Source: Litorimonas sp964511495 (GTDB lineage: Bacteria > Pseudomonadota > Alphaproteobacteria > Caulobacterales > Maricaulaceae). From it: DNA of 64,000 nucleotides. Shown piece after piece: positions 24,765 to 33,950 of this stretch. The notes beneath the pieces were generated by a model that saw only the letters and a program-made list of their open reading frames with translations, was not told the DNA's origin and made no database searches. Both the position numbers and the translations under genes were made by a program. Where the stretch lies: NCBI GenBank assembly GCA_964511495.1, contig CAZEFT010000011.1:45474-109473 (forward strand), written 5' to 3'. The number at the start of each line of letters is the position of its first letter. Within the stretch, counting starts at the first letter, position 1.

Positions 24765-25778
24765 TTGGACGCCCTCACAAAGTTCGAACAATGTGAGGCG
24801 GACAGCCCTCTCAAATATAATCTATCCGAGTGGTGGGATGTCCTAAAACGGACATGGGTTTCCTCACAGAAAGACAATGTGAGCGTTGTCGCGGCGGGCG
24901 TTGCCTTTTTTTCACTCATCGCAGTGTTTCCTTTGATTTCAGCGGCCATCTCACTCTTTAGCTATTTCGCCAATCCGGGTGATGTAGACGATATTACGGA
25001 TGGTTTCCGTGATCTTATGCCAGCGCAAGCCTTTGACATTATACAAAACCAAATCGTCACGGTTGTCGATGCGCCCGGCGAAGCCTTGGGGTTAGGGATT
25101 CTTATTTCTCTTTCTGTGGCTATCTTTTCCGCAGGAGCCGGTATTCGCGCGATGATGCGAGCCATGAATATTGCTTATGAAGAGATTGAGAAGCGCAATA
25201 TTTTTGTTTTCTACAGCTATGCCGTGTTGATGACATTGGGTAGCTTCATCTTTATTTGGCTGTCTTTCTTGGTCATTATTGGTGTACCTGCTGCGCTGAA
25301 TTTTATCAATGTCACGCAAGGCGCTCAATTTGCCACTCGTCGCTTACCTTGGTTCTTATTGGTGGGCGTTTTTGCGTTTGCTACAGGCGTTATGTACCGT
25401 TTTGGCCCGTCCCGTCGCCCCGCTAAAAAACGTTGGTTATGGCCGGGAATTTGCTTTGCAACACTGTCTTGGCTCTTAATTTCTTACGGGTTTTCAAAAT
25501 TCGTATCCGAGTTTGGGAATTACAATGCCACATATGGCAGCCTCTCAGCCGTGGTCATTTTACTAGTCTGGCTGTGGTTGACCGCCAATGTTATTATCAT
25601 CGGGGCGGAATTAAATTCGGAATTAGAGAGACAAACTCTCATTGACTCTACCCGAGGCCCTGCACGCCCTCTTGGGAAACGCGGTGCAACCATGGCCGAT
25701 TTCAAAGCCTCAAAAACAAAGCTTGAAAATGCCAATGCAGAAATACTGACCCCGCAAGAGACCGAAGACCTGATTTAA
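24765..25778 (+). CDS. YihY/BrkB-family inner-membrane protein
   Basis: The protein has 337 residues with six predicted membrane helices. Family segments are visible: VVAAGVAFFSLIAVFPLISA, YATYGSLSAVVILLVWLWLT-like NATYGSLSAVVILLVWLW, and IIIGAELNSELERQ. It was once misnamed ribonuclease BN; the true role is unresolved. No in-frame ATG precedes the first conserved block, so the start appears to be TTG at 24765, just after the yaaA stop, implying coupled translation. Confidence 0.88.
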   Translation: MDALTKFEQCEADSPLKYNLSEWWDVLKRTWVSSQKDNVSVVAAGVAFFSLIAVFPLISAAISLFSYFANPGDVDDITDGFRDLMPAQAFDIIQNQIVTVVDAPGEALGLGILISLSVAIFSAGAGIRAMMRAMNIAYEEIEKRNIFVFYSYAVLMTLGSFIFIWLSFLVIIGVPAALNFINVTQGAQFATRRLPWFLLVGVFAFATGVMYRFGPSRRPAKKRWLWPGICFATLSWLLISYGFSKFVSEFGNYNATYGSLSAVVILLVWLWLTANVIIIGAELNSELERQTLIDSTRGPARPLGKRGATMADFKASKTKLENANAEILTPQETEDLI

Positions 25779-25800
25779 ATAGACAGATATGTGAAACATT

Positions 25801-26808
25801 ATGCGATTCATTAAAGCCAATTTTCCTGCTGACAAAGCCGATGCCGTCATCGCGATTTTGAATCAAGAGCCTCATATCGATTGGTCGATGGATGCAGGTT
25901 ATGGTCGATATGAAAAAGCTGTAGAAATTGTTGTCGCACAAGGCCAAGGCCAAACGCTGATTGATGCCTTGCAAAGCCTATTAAGTAGCACCGCAGATTG
26001 GCGCGTCGTCGTTATGCCTGTGGAGGCCACGCTGCCCCGCGCCGAGCCTGAAAAATCATCAGGCATAGAAGAAAAAGATAAACCCAAATCAAAAACAATC
26101 GCCCTTCGCGAAGAGCTTTATCAAAAAGTCGTCGCAGGCTGTCAGTTAAATTGGGACTTCATTATCCTCACCATTTTATCATCCATTGTTGCGGCGATTG
26201 GTTTGAACGGAGACAGCGTCGCCATTGTCATTGCCGCTATGGTGATCGCCCCTCTTTTAGGGCCAATATTAGCTTTCGCTTTGGCCACAGCTTTAGGCGA
26301 TTTATCCTTAATGTGGAAAGCCACGAAAACCGCGCTCGCGGGATTAGTTGTGGGTTTTGTATTTGCCTTCGGGTTAACATTTTTCATTGATGTCAACCTA
26401 GCCAGTACGGAGATGATCAGCCGAACCGTTATTGGCCCTGAAATAATCGCCCTTGCCCTCGCCTCAGGTGCGGCGGCGGCGCTGTCTCTTTCCACAGGCA
26501 TCTCATCGGCTTTAGTGGGGGTTATGGTTGCGGTGGCGCTTCTGCCTCCTTCTGTAGCTTCGGCTTTATTTTTGGGGGCAGGCAAATATGAGGCAGCGAC
26601 GGGCGCGGCCTTGCTTTTGGGCTTGAACGTGGTTTGTGCAGTCTTATCGGCACAACTCATTTTCGTGTATAAAGGCGTTAGGCCGCGAACATGGTCAAGC
26701 CAAAGAAAAGCCGCTCGTAGTGTGAAAATTAATGCGGCCGTTTGGATAGCACTTTTGGCCGCTCTTGCCTTTTTAGCCTATCGCTTAGACTTGATGGGGG
26801 CCCTCTAA
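25801..26808 (+). CDS. DUF389 / TIGR00341 family membrane protein
   Basis: The protein has 335 residues: an N-terminal soluble domain of about 95 residues (MRFIKANFPADKADAVIAIL onward), a charged Pro/Lys/Glu linker, then about seven membrane helices. The hydrophobic part has the DUF389 pattern, with VIAAMVIAPLLGPILAFALA and VAVALLPPSVASALFLG. The function is unknown. It is 22 bp after the YihY gene and 19 bp before the DUF1963 gene, suggesting one transcript. Confidence 0.88.
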   Translation: MRFIKANFPADKADAVIAILNQEPHIDWSMDAGYGRYEKAVEIVVAQGQGQTLIDALQSLLSSTADWRVVVMPVEATLPRAEPEKSSGIEEKDKPKSKTIALREELYQKVVAGCQLNWDFIILTILSSIVAAIGLNGDSVAIVIAAMVIAPLLGPILAFALATALGDLSLMWKATKTALAGLVVGFVFAFGLTFFIDVNLASTEMISRTVIGPEIIALALASGAAAALSLSTGISSALVGVMVAVALLPPSVASALFLGAGKYEAATGAALLLGLNVVCAVLSAQLIFVYKGVRPRTWSSQRKAARSVKINAAVWIALLAALAFLAYRLDLMGAL

Positions 26809-26827
26809 TTGTGACACAAGGCACATC

Positions 26828-27790
26828 ATGACATTTATATTTTTAGCCATTTTAGTCGTCTTTGCGATTTTGATATTTATTTTTGCAAGCCGCGCGGCGG
26901 AGGCGCTCTTTTCGCCTAAACCTATATCTGAGCCACAAAAACCCAGAGTGAGCACTTCTGCTCAAGAATCCGCACAAAACAACCCAGTCATTTCAAAAGA
27001 AACCAAACAAGCCATCGCAACTGTCAGATCTAAGCTCCAAGCGGGGGCTTTACCTTCTTGCGAGGCGGTCATCCGTGAAGCTTCACCTGATAAACCGGAG
27101 CAGTCACGTTTGGGAGGCCCAGTTTACCTGCCCATCGGCACAGATTGGCCGAAAAGCCCAAATGGCAAGAAACTACTCTTTATCGCACAAATTAATTTTG
27201 CAGAGATTCCGAGTTTACCCGACTTCCCCGAAACAGGCCTTTTGCAAGTCTTTATTGCAGATAATGATTTGTTCGGAGCTGATTTTGACGCCCCTGAAAA
27301 AAGTGTCGTTACCTTACTTTATCATGACGCTTTGGGTGAGAAGGCCATTCGACATGAGAACCTAACTTTCCCGGTTGTTAAGGCCGATTATTCGACCGAG
27401 ACCTATACACCTTTTCAGTCAGAGGCCGTTCAACGCGAAGGGCGTGTCATCCAATTTGCAAATGAAACCGGAGATATGCTCCCAGATTTTACGCATTGGA
27501 AGTATGAAACTTTGGCTGATGACATCGATGATGAAGGCGCCGTAGAAGCGCTTTGGGACGAATTAGCCTTAGCCCGACCCGAACATTATATTGGCGGCCA
27601 TATTAACCTCACACAATCTGATTTCCGGCACACTGCGCCCTATGATGAGTATGACCGTATCTTGCTCCAGTTAGGGTCAGACGAGCATATTATGTGGGGT
27701 GATATGGGTGAGATGTCATTTTCTATACGCCAAGAAGACCTACGGAATAAGCGTTTTGAGAATGCCATTTTTTGGTGGGATTGTTGTTAA
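26828..27790 (+). CDS. DUF1963 (YwqG-like) protein with N-terminal membrane anchor
   Basis: The protein has 320 residues. Residues 1-25 form a hydrophobic helix, followed by a polar linker and the DUF1963 domain from about residue 95: GGPVYLPIGTDWPKSPNGK, LLFIAQINFAEIP and FPETGLLQVFIADND. The C-terminus has the typical LLQLGSDEHIMWGDMGEMSF. The biochemical role of the family is unknown. It ends 11 bp from the convergent SRAP gene. Confidence 0.88.
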   Translation: MTFIFLAILVVFAILIFIFASRAAEALFSPKPISEPQKPRVSTSAQESAQNNPVISKETKQAIATVRSKLQAGALPSCEAVIREASPDKPEQSRLGGPVYLPIGTDWPKSPNGKKLLFIAQINFAEIPSLPDFPETGLLQVFIADNDLFGADFDAPEKSVVTLLYHDALGEKAIRHENLTFPVVKADYSTETYTPFQSEAVQREGRVIQFANETGDMLPDFTHWKYETLADDIDDEGAVEALWDELALARPEHYIGGHINLTQSDFRHTAPYDEYDRILLQLGSDEHIMWGDMGEMSFSIRQEDLRNKRFENAIFWWDCC

Positions 27791-27801
27791 GTCGAATTAT
27801 T

Positions 27802-28479
27802 TTAGGCAAGATTGACAGGTTTGATTAGCCCTTCACCTTCGGCACGCCCTGAATTGACACCACGATCAACCTCCCAATATTCAAGGTCTTCCCCACCACG
27901 CATAGTCTCCAAAATCCTGTTTGGGTTCATATCGGGATTAAGCCAATCATCCCATTTTTCTATCGGTAAACGTACTGGCATACGATGATGGAGAGACTTT
28001 ATACGGCCCGAAGCCGAGGTCGTTAAAATAGTGCAGGTCAGTAACTCTATACCCTCATCAACGCGCCATTTGTCCCACAACCCGGCAAAGGCGAAGACAT
28101 CATCATGGGCTTCTTTAATAAAATTTGGTGTTTTGGGGCTCTCGACACCGTCCCATTCATACCAGCCACTCGCGGGGATAAGGGCCCGGCGACGACGAAA
28201 AGGCGTTCGAAAACTAGCCTTTTCTGCGGCGGTTTCAACGCGGGCATTAAATAAGGGGCGGCCCTCGGGTGGTTCTTTCCGCCAATGTGGGTGAAGCCCC
28301 CATCGCATGGGCACGAGTTTGCGCCTCTTTTGACCGTCAAAGGCCACAGCAGGAACCACGCGTCCGGGAGAGATATTAAAATTAGGCGTCCACGACCAAT
28401 CTTCGGTTAAACTCTCCTCGGCCTTGAAATAGACACGAAGCGCCGCCAAGGTTTCCGCCAATGTATATCGTCCGCACAT
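27802..28479 (-). CDS. SOS-response-associated peptidase (SRAP/YedK, HMCES family)
   Basis: This 225-residue protein begins MCGRYTL; Cys2, exposed after removal of Met1, is the residue that crosslinks covalently to abasic sites in single-stranded DNA. Other family blocks are WSWTPNFNISPG, VPMRWGLHP, NARVETAAEKASF and ALIPASGWYEW. The catalytic His is in LHHRMPVRL. It protects single-stranded abasic DNA at replication forks. It is transcribed divergently from the Nudix gene. Confidence 0.95.
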   Translation of the reverse strand: MCGRYTLAETLAALRVYFKAEESLTEDWSWTPNFNISPGRVVPAVAFDGQKRRKLVPMRWGLHPHWRKEPPEGRPLFNARVETAAEKASFRTPFRRRRALIPASGWYEWDGVESPKTPNFIKEAHDDVFAFAGLWDKWRVDEGIELLTCTILTTSASGRIKSLHHRMPVRLPIEKWDDWLNPDMNPNRILETMRGGEDLEYWEVDRGVNSGRAEGEGLIKPVNLA

Positions 28480-28547
28480 AAAGAAAGCTCTATGCGTTCA
28501 GACCATAAATTCAAATACCAATCTACTCAAAGCATCAGGATAAAGTA

Positions 28548-28988
28548 ATGAAACGCGAAGCGGGGAATTATATTGATTGTGTGGGCGTAATTTGTTTTCG
28601 CGAGCAAGACGTTTTGCTGATTCAACGCGGCACCCCACCGCGCAAAGGAGAATGGTCAATTCCAGGCGGTCGGATTGAAGCCGGAGAAAGTGAAATCGAG
28701 GCGGCACTAAGAGAGCTGAACGAGGAAACAGGTGTAACCGCAATTCTTGGTCCAAAGGTGGCCGTCATTCTTGCTGATTTCGAAGGGTTTCGATACCGAC
28801 TGCATGATTATGTCGCCGTCTGGCAAGCGCATGAGCCTGTCGCGGGTGATGACGCGGCCGCGGCTTGTTTTACAGCACCGGAAAAGCTCGACGCGCTCGG
28901 TATGTGGCCTAAAACAAGAGAGGTCATTGAAACAGCCCGAGACGCCTTGACACAAATAGACCGTCTCGGCTTCACATTTCAAAATTGA
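28548..28988 (+). CDS. Nudix hydrolase (MutT/ADP-ribose-pyrophosphatase-like)
   Basis: This protein has 146 residues. The Nudix box is complete, running from GGRIEAGESE to RELNEETGV in the order G-x5-E-x7-REL-x-EE-x-G-V, which gives the metal-binding helix. The N-terminal strand DCVGVICFREQDVLLIQRG is standard. The substrate cannot be determined; nucleotide-sugar or ADP-ribose-type compounds are usual for this size. Confidence 0.93.
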   Translation: MKREAGNYIDCVGVICFREQDVLLIQRGTPPRKGEWSIPGGRIEAGESEIEAALRELNEETGVTAILGPKVAVILADFEGFRYRLHDYVAVWQAHEPVAGDDAAAACFTAPEKLDALGMWPKTREVIETARDALTQIDRLGFTFQN

Positions 28989-29043
28989 AAGACTGAACAA
29001 ATTTATGGGCAGGGCCACAAATCCCCGTTACTATATGATTGTG

Positions 29044-29523
29044 ATGAAGCGTGTCAGCATATCGGTCATGGTTGGGTTGTTAATGACCGCGACCGCCTCA
29101 AATGGGAGTGCGTTTGCCCAAGATGCCGAAGCCACGCAAATACTGACCGAAGAACAACAGCGTGAAGCCGCACTGAAGGCGCGCGAAGATGCGGAAATTC
29201 GCATTGAAAATGACATGATGAAAATGACGTCTTTAGTTGAGGCGCTGTCCAAAAACTTGGGGCAACTTCATTATCTCCGCACGCTTTGCTTTGGTGAGGA
29301 TGATCAGAAATGGCGCGATTATGCCCGCAATATGATGAATATTGAGAGCAAGGCCAGCACAGAGAATAAAAGTCGATTGGTGCGCGCCTTTAATGCTGGT
29401 TATTACCAAGAAAAAGCCCGTCATTCCGAATGCAATAAAAGTGTCAGTGTTGATGTCGCAGCCTTAGCTGAAAACGGACGCCATATCGCCTCTATGTTGG
29501 CTGATCCTTATCGTGATTTTTGA
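29044..29523 (+). CDS. TIGR02301-family secreted protein
   Basis: From ATG 29044 the protein has 159 residues with a signal peptide ending near SAFAQ. A helical mature part carries SLVEALSKNLGQLHYLRTLC, EDDQKWRDYARNMMNIES, and an FNAGYYQEKARHSECNKS segment, the pattern of an alphaproteobacterial family of unknown function. Two Cys residues (LRTLC and HSEC) may pair. An in-frame ATG at 29005 would give a 13-residue longer leader; neither start has a good Shine-Dalgarno. Confidence 0.82.
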   Translation: MKRVSISVMVGLLMTATASNGSAFAQDAEATQILTEEQQREAALKAREDAEIRIENDMMKMTSLVEALSKNLGQLHYLRTLCFGEDDQKWRDYARNMMNIESKASTENKSRLVRAFNAGYYQEKARHSECNKSVSVDVAALAENGRHIASMLADPYRDF

Positions 29524-29577
29524 CAGTCTTTTGCTTACCTCTTTGTCACTCATTGTTTAAAATAAGGTCCCTTCATT

Positions 29578-30030
29578 ATGGCCATTTCTCTCAAAACGGC
29601 TCTCACCGCAGCGCGCCTTGCCCGTATGTTGCCTGTTATTCCATTGGCAATCGGCGCTGTAGCATTGGTCGGTTGCGCCAAAGTCGTTACTGATATGAAT
29701 AAAAACCGTCCCTTACTGACACTTGCAGGCTCAGAATGGGGCTTGCCTGAAACACAGCAATTTATTGCCTTTAAAAGCGAGGGAGAGGTCTTTGGTCATG
29801 GCGGGTGTAATAATTTCTTCGGTTCTTATTCGCAGGAGGGTGAGCGCATCACATTTGGCCCACTCGCCTCAACCAAGAAAGCCTGTATGGGAAAAATCAT
29901 GCAAGCCGAAATGCAGTTTTTAAACTCCATTCAATCAGCACGTCGGTTTGAAGCCAATCACCTAGCTATTCTCTTTATGGACGAAGCAGGAAATACGGTT
30001 TTGCGACTGCAAAGACGTGATTGGGATTAA
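29578..30030 (+). CDS. META-domain (HslJ-like) protein
   Basis: The protein has 150 residues. The N-terminus has a hydrophobic segment ending in ALVGCAK, a possible lipobox (LVGC), so membrane anchoring is likely. The META domain follows: LAGSEWGLPE, EGEVFGHGGCNNFFGSYSQE and GPLASTKKACMGKIMQAEMQ. The pair of Cys in GGCNNF and KKACMG is typical. Family members have been linked to heat or novobiocin tolerance, but the mechanism is unclear. Confidence 0.87.
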   Translation: MAISLKTALTAARLARMLPVIPLAIGAVALVGCAKVVTDMNKNRPLLTLAGSEWGLPETQQFIAFKSEGEVFGHGGCNNFFGSYSQEGERITFGPLASTKKACMGKIMQAEMQFLNSIQSARRFEANHLAILFMDEAGNTVLRLQRRDWD

Positions 30031-30099
30031 CCCCTTTGACATCTTGCCCGTTAGGGTTTGTCAGATTAGGGCTTTTACAAAGTCGTAAAAAGGATTCTC

Positions 30100-31146
30100 A
30101 TGAGTGATCGCTTAATTATTCGCCGTCCCGATGATTGGCATGTTCACTTACGTGACGGGCAAATGCTTAAAGATGTTGTGAATTACACGGCCCGACAATT
30201 CGGGCGAGCGATCATCATGCCTAATCTAACGCCACCCGTGACAACCGTTGAGATGGGGCGTGCTTACAGAGACCGTATTTTAGCAGCCGTTTCCAAAGAT
30301 TTTAATTTCGAGCCTCTCATGGTCGGTTATTTGACGGATGATATGTCTCCAGACATTGTCTCACAAGGCAAAGCGGAAGGTGTTTTTACAGCCTTCAAAT
30401 TATATCCCGCAAATGCCACCACAAACTCTTCAGCGGGCGTGACCGATATTAAAAAAATCTATAATGTCTTAGAACGTATGTCAGAGGTCGGCATGCCGCT
30501 TTTGGTACATGGGGAAGTGACCCATAGCGATGTCGATATATTTGATCGCGAAGCGCGTTTTATCGAAGGTGTTTTAGGGAAAGTCGTCTCGGACTTTCCT
30601 AATTTGAAAATCGTTTTTGAGCATATCACAACATCAGAAGCCGTTGATTTTGTGATGGCGCAAGGCCCCAATATCGGTGCGACCATCACACCTCACCATT
30701 TGGAAATTAACCGCAATGCGATTTTCCAAGGTGGTATTCGTCCTCATAATTATTGCTTGCCGATTGCAAAGCGTGAAATCCACAGGCTTGCTCTACGGAA
30801 AGCGGCTGTTTCAGGGTCTTCAAAGTTTTTCTTAGGGACTGATACCGCCCCTCATGCCGTCGATGCAAAAGAAAGCGCCTGTGGTTGCGCAGGTATTTTC
30901 AACGCACCCTTTGCTATAGAAAGCTATGCCAAAACTTTCGCTGAAGAGGATGCATTGGATAAATTGGAAGGCTTTGCCTCGGAATTTGGCCCACGCTTTT
31001 ACGATCTCCCTTTGAATGAAGAAAAAATCATTCTCGAAAGAAGCAATGTCGTCGTTCCCGACCGTTTAAATCTAACAGAAACTGACATTATCCCTTTCCA
31101 TGCCGGGCAGCCTTTAGAGTGGCGTTTTGTGGGTCTGGCGAAATAG
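30100..31146 (+). CDS. pyrC: Dihydroorotase PyrC
   Basis: This 348-residue zinc amidohydrolase cyclises N-carbamoyl-aspartate to dihydroorotate in pyrimidine synthesis. Metal ligands are visible: HVHLRDG at the N-terminus, the carbamylated Lys in FKLYPANATTNS, the His of LVHGEV and FEHITT, and the Asp in FLGTDTAPH. Length and layout match the class-II (PyrC) homodimeric enzyme. AAAAAGGA lies upstream of the start. Confidence 0.97.
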   Translation: MSDRLIIRRPDDWHVHLRDGQMLKDVVNYTARQFGRAIIMPNLTPPVTTVEMGRAYRDRILAAVSKDFNFEPLMVGYLTDDMSPDIVSQGKAEGVFTAFKLYPANATTNSSAGVTDIKKIYNVLERMSEVGMPLLVHGEVTHSDVDIFDREARFIEGVLGKVVSDFPNLKIVFEHITTSEAVDFVMAQGPNIGATITPHHLEINRNAIFQGGIRPHNYCLPIAKREIHRLALRKAAVSGSSKFFLGTDTAPHAVDAKESACGCAGIFNAPFAIESYAKTFAEEDALDKLEGFASEFGPRFYDLPLNEEKIILERSNVVVPDRLNLTETDIIPFHAGQPLEWRFVGLAK

Positions 31147-31153
31147 TCTAGCA

Positions 31154-31185
31154 ATTGAGAAAATCAGCTTATAGCTTTTCTCAAT
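31154..31185 (+). terminator. Hairpin after pyrC, possible terminator
   Basis: ATTGAGAAAA (31154-31163) pairs exactly with TTTTCTCAAT (31176-31185) around a 12-nt loop, 8 bp after the pyrC stop. The right arm is U-rich but no separate U-tract follows, so termination strength is uncertain. Confidence 0.4.
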
Positions 31186-31324
31186 ATGTCTGATAGAATT
31201 ATAATATTATTGCTATAGCCCGTCTGAACATAGTGAGGGGATGTAGCTATTCTAAATAAATACATATTCAGTTTTGGAATTTTCGAAGATAAAATCCCCC
31301 TCAACAAAATTGAAAAGGAACATC

Positions 31325-32860
31325 ATGAAGCATTTTCTCTCCGCAACAGCCATAGGCTTGTCATTGGCACTCGCGCCCAGCTTAGCAACTGCCAAGACAG
31401 CCTTCCAATTCGAAAATGTTAACCTGCCATCAGGCAAGCACCTCACGGTTCTGATCGATAGTGATGGCAATCTGACTGGCAAAGCGGCGGAAGTAGATTC
31501 CTTGAGCGGCGGTAGATTATCTGAAGCGATTGAAAGTGCCGATTTTAAAGGAAAGTTTGGCGAGACACGCACATTTTACGGTTTGCGCCCTTATACCTCT
31601 TTGACGGTTATCGGCATGGGAGAGAAATCTTTAGATGCGCCTAAGCTCCATGACCTTGGAGGATATATCGCCAAAGCCAGCAATAATGATGTATCCATTG
31701 AGGTCGTATCAGAGACAGTTAACACGAATATTGATGCAGTCACAGCAAATTTTGCGGCCGGTTATGCTTTAGGGTCTTACACATTCAAAAAATATAAAAC
31801 CGATCACGAAGAAACCGATCGTACCGTGAAATTCATAGGCAGCGATGCAACTCAATCGACGCAGCTTTATAATGATGATTTGGCCCATCTCGTCAAAGGC
31901 GTGACCTTCGCACGGGATATGGGCACGGAACCCGGCAAATCCATGTATCCGGAATTATTCGCTCAGCGTGTCAGAGATATGTTTCGCGGGGTTCCCAATG
32001 TAAGAGTTGAAGTCCTAGATTTACGGGACTTGGCACGAAATAATATGGGAGCCTTGATCGGTGTAGGACAAGGCTCTGTTCATGATCCACGTCTAATTCT
32101 TGTCCATTACACAGGTGGTGCAGGCGGTGACGCCCCAATCGCATTGGTTGGTAAAGGCATCACATTTGATACGGGCGGAATCAGTATCAAACCGAATACG
32201 GGTCAATGGTTGATGAAATCTGACCTCTCAGGTGCGGCAGCCGTTGCAGGGACACTTTATGCTACAGCGAAACGCGGCGAGACCATCAATGTGGTTGGTG
32301 TGATGTCGATGGCTGAAAACATGCCGTCCGGCAAAGCGATCCGCCCCGGCGATGTGTTGGAAACCATGAGCGGTAAGACAATCGAAGTTATGTCAACTGA
32401 TGCCGAGGGTCGATTGGTCTTGTCTGATGCCGTCACCTATGTGCAAGAAAAACATGATCCGAGCCTGCTGATTGACATTGCCACCCTCACCGGTTCAGTC
32501 GGCCGCGCCTTGGGAACAGATTATGCCGGCGTTATGACGCGTGAATGGGCTCTATCTGAAGAGATGATGAAAATCGGTGAATCCGTCGGCGAGCCCGTGT
32601 GGCCATTGCCTCTCAACAAATCTCATTACAAAGCCATTAAGTCTGATATCGCCGATATCAAGAGCACAGGTGGCAGTCCGGGCGCCAGTATTGGCGGAGC
32701 TGTAATTGGTACGTTTGTTGATGAAGATCGCCCATGGGTTCACCTCGACATTGCCGGTGTAGACTGGCTGACGAGCGGAACACCGACCTCCCCAAAGGGC
32801 CATGCCGGATGGGGTGTTCGTTTCATGGACGGGGTCATACGTGACCGCGCCGAGAAATAA
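31325..32860 (+). CDS. M17 leucyl aminopeptidase with signal peptide
   Basis: The ATG at 31325 (AAGGAA upstream) yields a 511-residue protein with a clear signal peptide ending near SLATAKT, unusual for a family that is mostly cytoplasmic. The dimetal site is recognisable: VGKGITFDTGGISIKP, MKSDLSGAAAVAG and STDAEGRLVLSD. The signature normally reads NTDAEGRL; here Asn is replaced by Ser at residue 357, with the metal-binding Asp and Glu and the Arg retained. It should remove N-terminal residues from peptides in the periplasm. Confidence 0.92.
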   Translation: MKHFLSATAIGLSLALAPSLATAKTAFQFENVNLPSGKHLTVLIDSDGNLTGKAAEVDSLSGGRLSEAIESADFKGKFGETRTFYGLRPYTSLTVIGMGEKSLDAPKLHDLGGYIAKASNNDVSIEVVSETVNTNIDAVTANFAAGYALGSYTFKKYKTDHEETDRTVKFIGSDATQSTQLYNDDLAHLVKGVTFARDMGTEPGKSMYPELFAQRVRDMFRGVPNVRVEVLDLRDLARNNMGALIGVGQGSVHDPRLILVHYTGGAGGDAPIALVGKGITFDTGGISIKPNTGQWLMKSDLSGAAAVAGTLYATAKRGETINVVGVMSMAENMPSGKAIRPGDVLETMSGKTIEVMSTDAEGRLVLSDAVTYVQEKHDPSLLIDIATLTGSVGRALGTDYAGVMTREWALSEEMMKIGESVGEPVWPLPLNKSHYKAIKSDIADIKSTGGSPGASIGGAVIGTFVDEDRPWVHLDIAGVDWLTSGTPTSPKGHAGWGVRFMDGVIRDRAEK

Positions 32861-32884
32861 ATCATATACACAGCAATTTCTTTT

Positions 32885-32910
32885 AAGGGCGGGTTTATCC
32901 CGCCTTTTTT
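32885..32910 (+). terminator. Rho-independent terminator after the M17 aminopeptidase
   Basis: GGCGGG (32888-32893) pairs with CCCGCC (32899-32904) across a TTTAT loop, extended by A-T pairs, and is followed by TTTTTT (32905-32910). It ends the aminopeptidase transcript before accD. Confidence 0.88.
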
Positions 32911-33023
32911 ATTGGGCTTTCTCTTTTTTCAATCAGAACGGTAACGTTAGAAAGCGTTAAGGATAAGCCAAAGACTGTCGTAAACGGGTTGTCACACAAG
33001 GGGATTCAAGGCAGTAACACGCT

Positions 33024-33920
33024 ATGAATTGGCTTACGAAAATCACGCCTCCGGGTGTAAAATCAATCTTTTCTAAAAAAGATACACCGGACAATCTTTG
33101 GACGAAATGTCCGAAATCCGGCGAGATGGTCTTCACGGCTGACTTGCCTGGTTTGCTGCACGTGACGCCTGCAGGGCATCATATGCGCATTGGACCTGAT
33201 CTGCGTCTGCGTTTCACTTTTGATGATGGCGAATACGAAACTGTCAAAGTTCCGGAAGTCGCCAAAGACCCGTTGAAATTCAAAGACGATCAAAAATATT
33301 CGGACCGTCTAAAAAAGGCTCGCGCTAAAACCGGTGATGATGATGCTATGCGCATTGGTGTCGGTCAAATTCACGGTATTCGCAGCGTTGTTTTGGTTCA
33401 GAACTTTTCTTTCATGGGCGGCTCTCTCGGTATGGCCGCGGGCGAAGGTTTCATCCAAGCTGCTGAATATGCAGTGGCCCACAAACTGCCGCTCATCGCC
33501 TTCACTGCAGCAGGCGGCGCACGTATGCAAGAGGGCGCGCTTTCACTCATGCAAATGCCCCGCACAACGATTGCCGTTCAGGAATTACGGGAAAACGGCC
33601 TCCCTTACATCGTCGTTCTTTGTGATCCGACCACAGGCGGCGTCACAGCGAGTTATGCCATGTTGGGCGACATTCATCTGGCCGAACCGGGCGCTCTGAT
33701 TTGTTTTGCGGGTCCACGCGTCATCGAAGATACAATTCGAGAGAAACTCCCTGAAGGGTTCCAGCGCGCTGAATATCTTCAGGAAAAAGGAATGATTGAC
33801 CGTGTGGTTCATCGCTCTGAAATGCCGCAAACTCTGGCAAATTTATTATCTGTTTTAATGCAGACAAAGGCGAAAGCGCCAAACCCGAAAATCCCGGAAA
33901 CAACGGGCGAAAGTGTTTGA
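33024..33920 (+). CDS. accD: Acetyl-CoA carboxylase carboxyltransferase subunit beta
   Basis: The protein has 298 residues and forms the biotin carboxyltransferase with AccA for malonyl-CoA synthesis. The crotonase-like core is clear: FMGGSLGMAAGEGFIQA, IAFTAAGGARMQEGALSLMQ and VLCDPTTGGVTASYAMLGD. The N-terminal C4 zinc ribbon is lost: Cys29 remains, but the other three positions are Ser32, Thr48 and Gly51. This loss is known across many alphaproteobacteria. folC follows after 30 bp. Confidence 0.96.
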   Translation: MNWLTKITPPGVKSIFSKKDTPDNLWTKCPKSGEMVFTADLPGLLHVTPAGHHMRIGPDLRLRFTFDDGEYETVKVPEVAKDPLKFKDDQKYSDRLKKARAKTGDDDAMRIGVGQIHGIRSVVLVQNFSFMGGSLGMAAGEGFIQAAEYAVAHKLPLIAFTAAGGARMQEGALSLMQMPRTTIAVQELRENGLPYIVVLCDPTTGGVTASYAMLGDIHLAEPGALICFAGPRVIEDTIREKLPEGFQRAEYLQEKGMIDRVVHRSEMPQTLANLLSVLMQTKAKAPNPKIPETTGESV

Positions 33921-33923
33921 CCC

Positions 33924-33946
33924 TTTTAAACCTCAGCGAGGTTAAA
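33924..33946 (+). promoter_or_regulatory. Hairpin covering the folC ribosome-binding site
   Basis: TTTTAAACCTC (33924-33934) pairs with GAGGTTAAAA (33938-33947 region) around a 3-nt AGC loop with one bulged A. The right arm holds GAGG (33938-33941), the folC Shine-Dalgarno 9 nt before ATG 33951. Folding would hide it until ribosomes finishing accD open it, or it could act as a weak terminator. Confidence 0.5.
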
Positions 33947-33950
33947 ATGC

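Noticed and set aside
26142..26660. Minus-strand open frame of 172 codons inside the DUF389 gene
   Set aside because: It is an exact antisense shadow of the membrane-helix region; its composition (Ala, Lys, Thr, Pro) is what the complement of hydrophobic codons gives.
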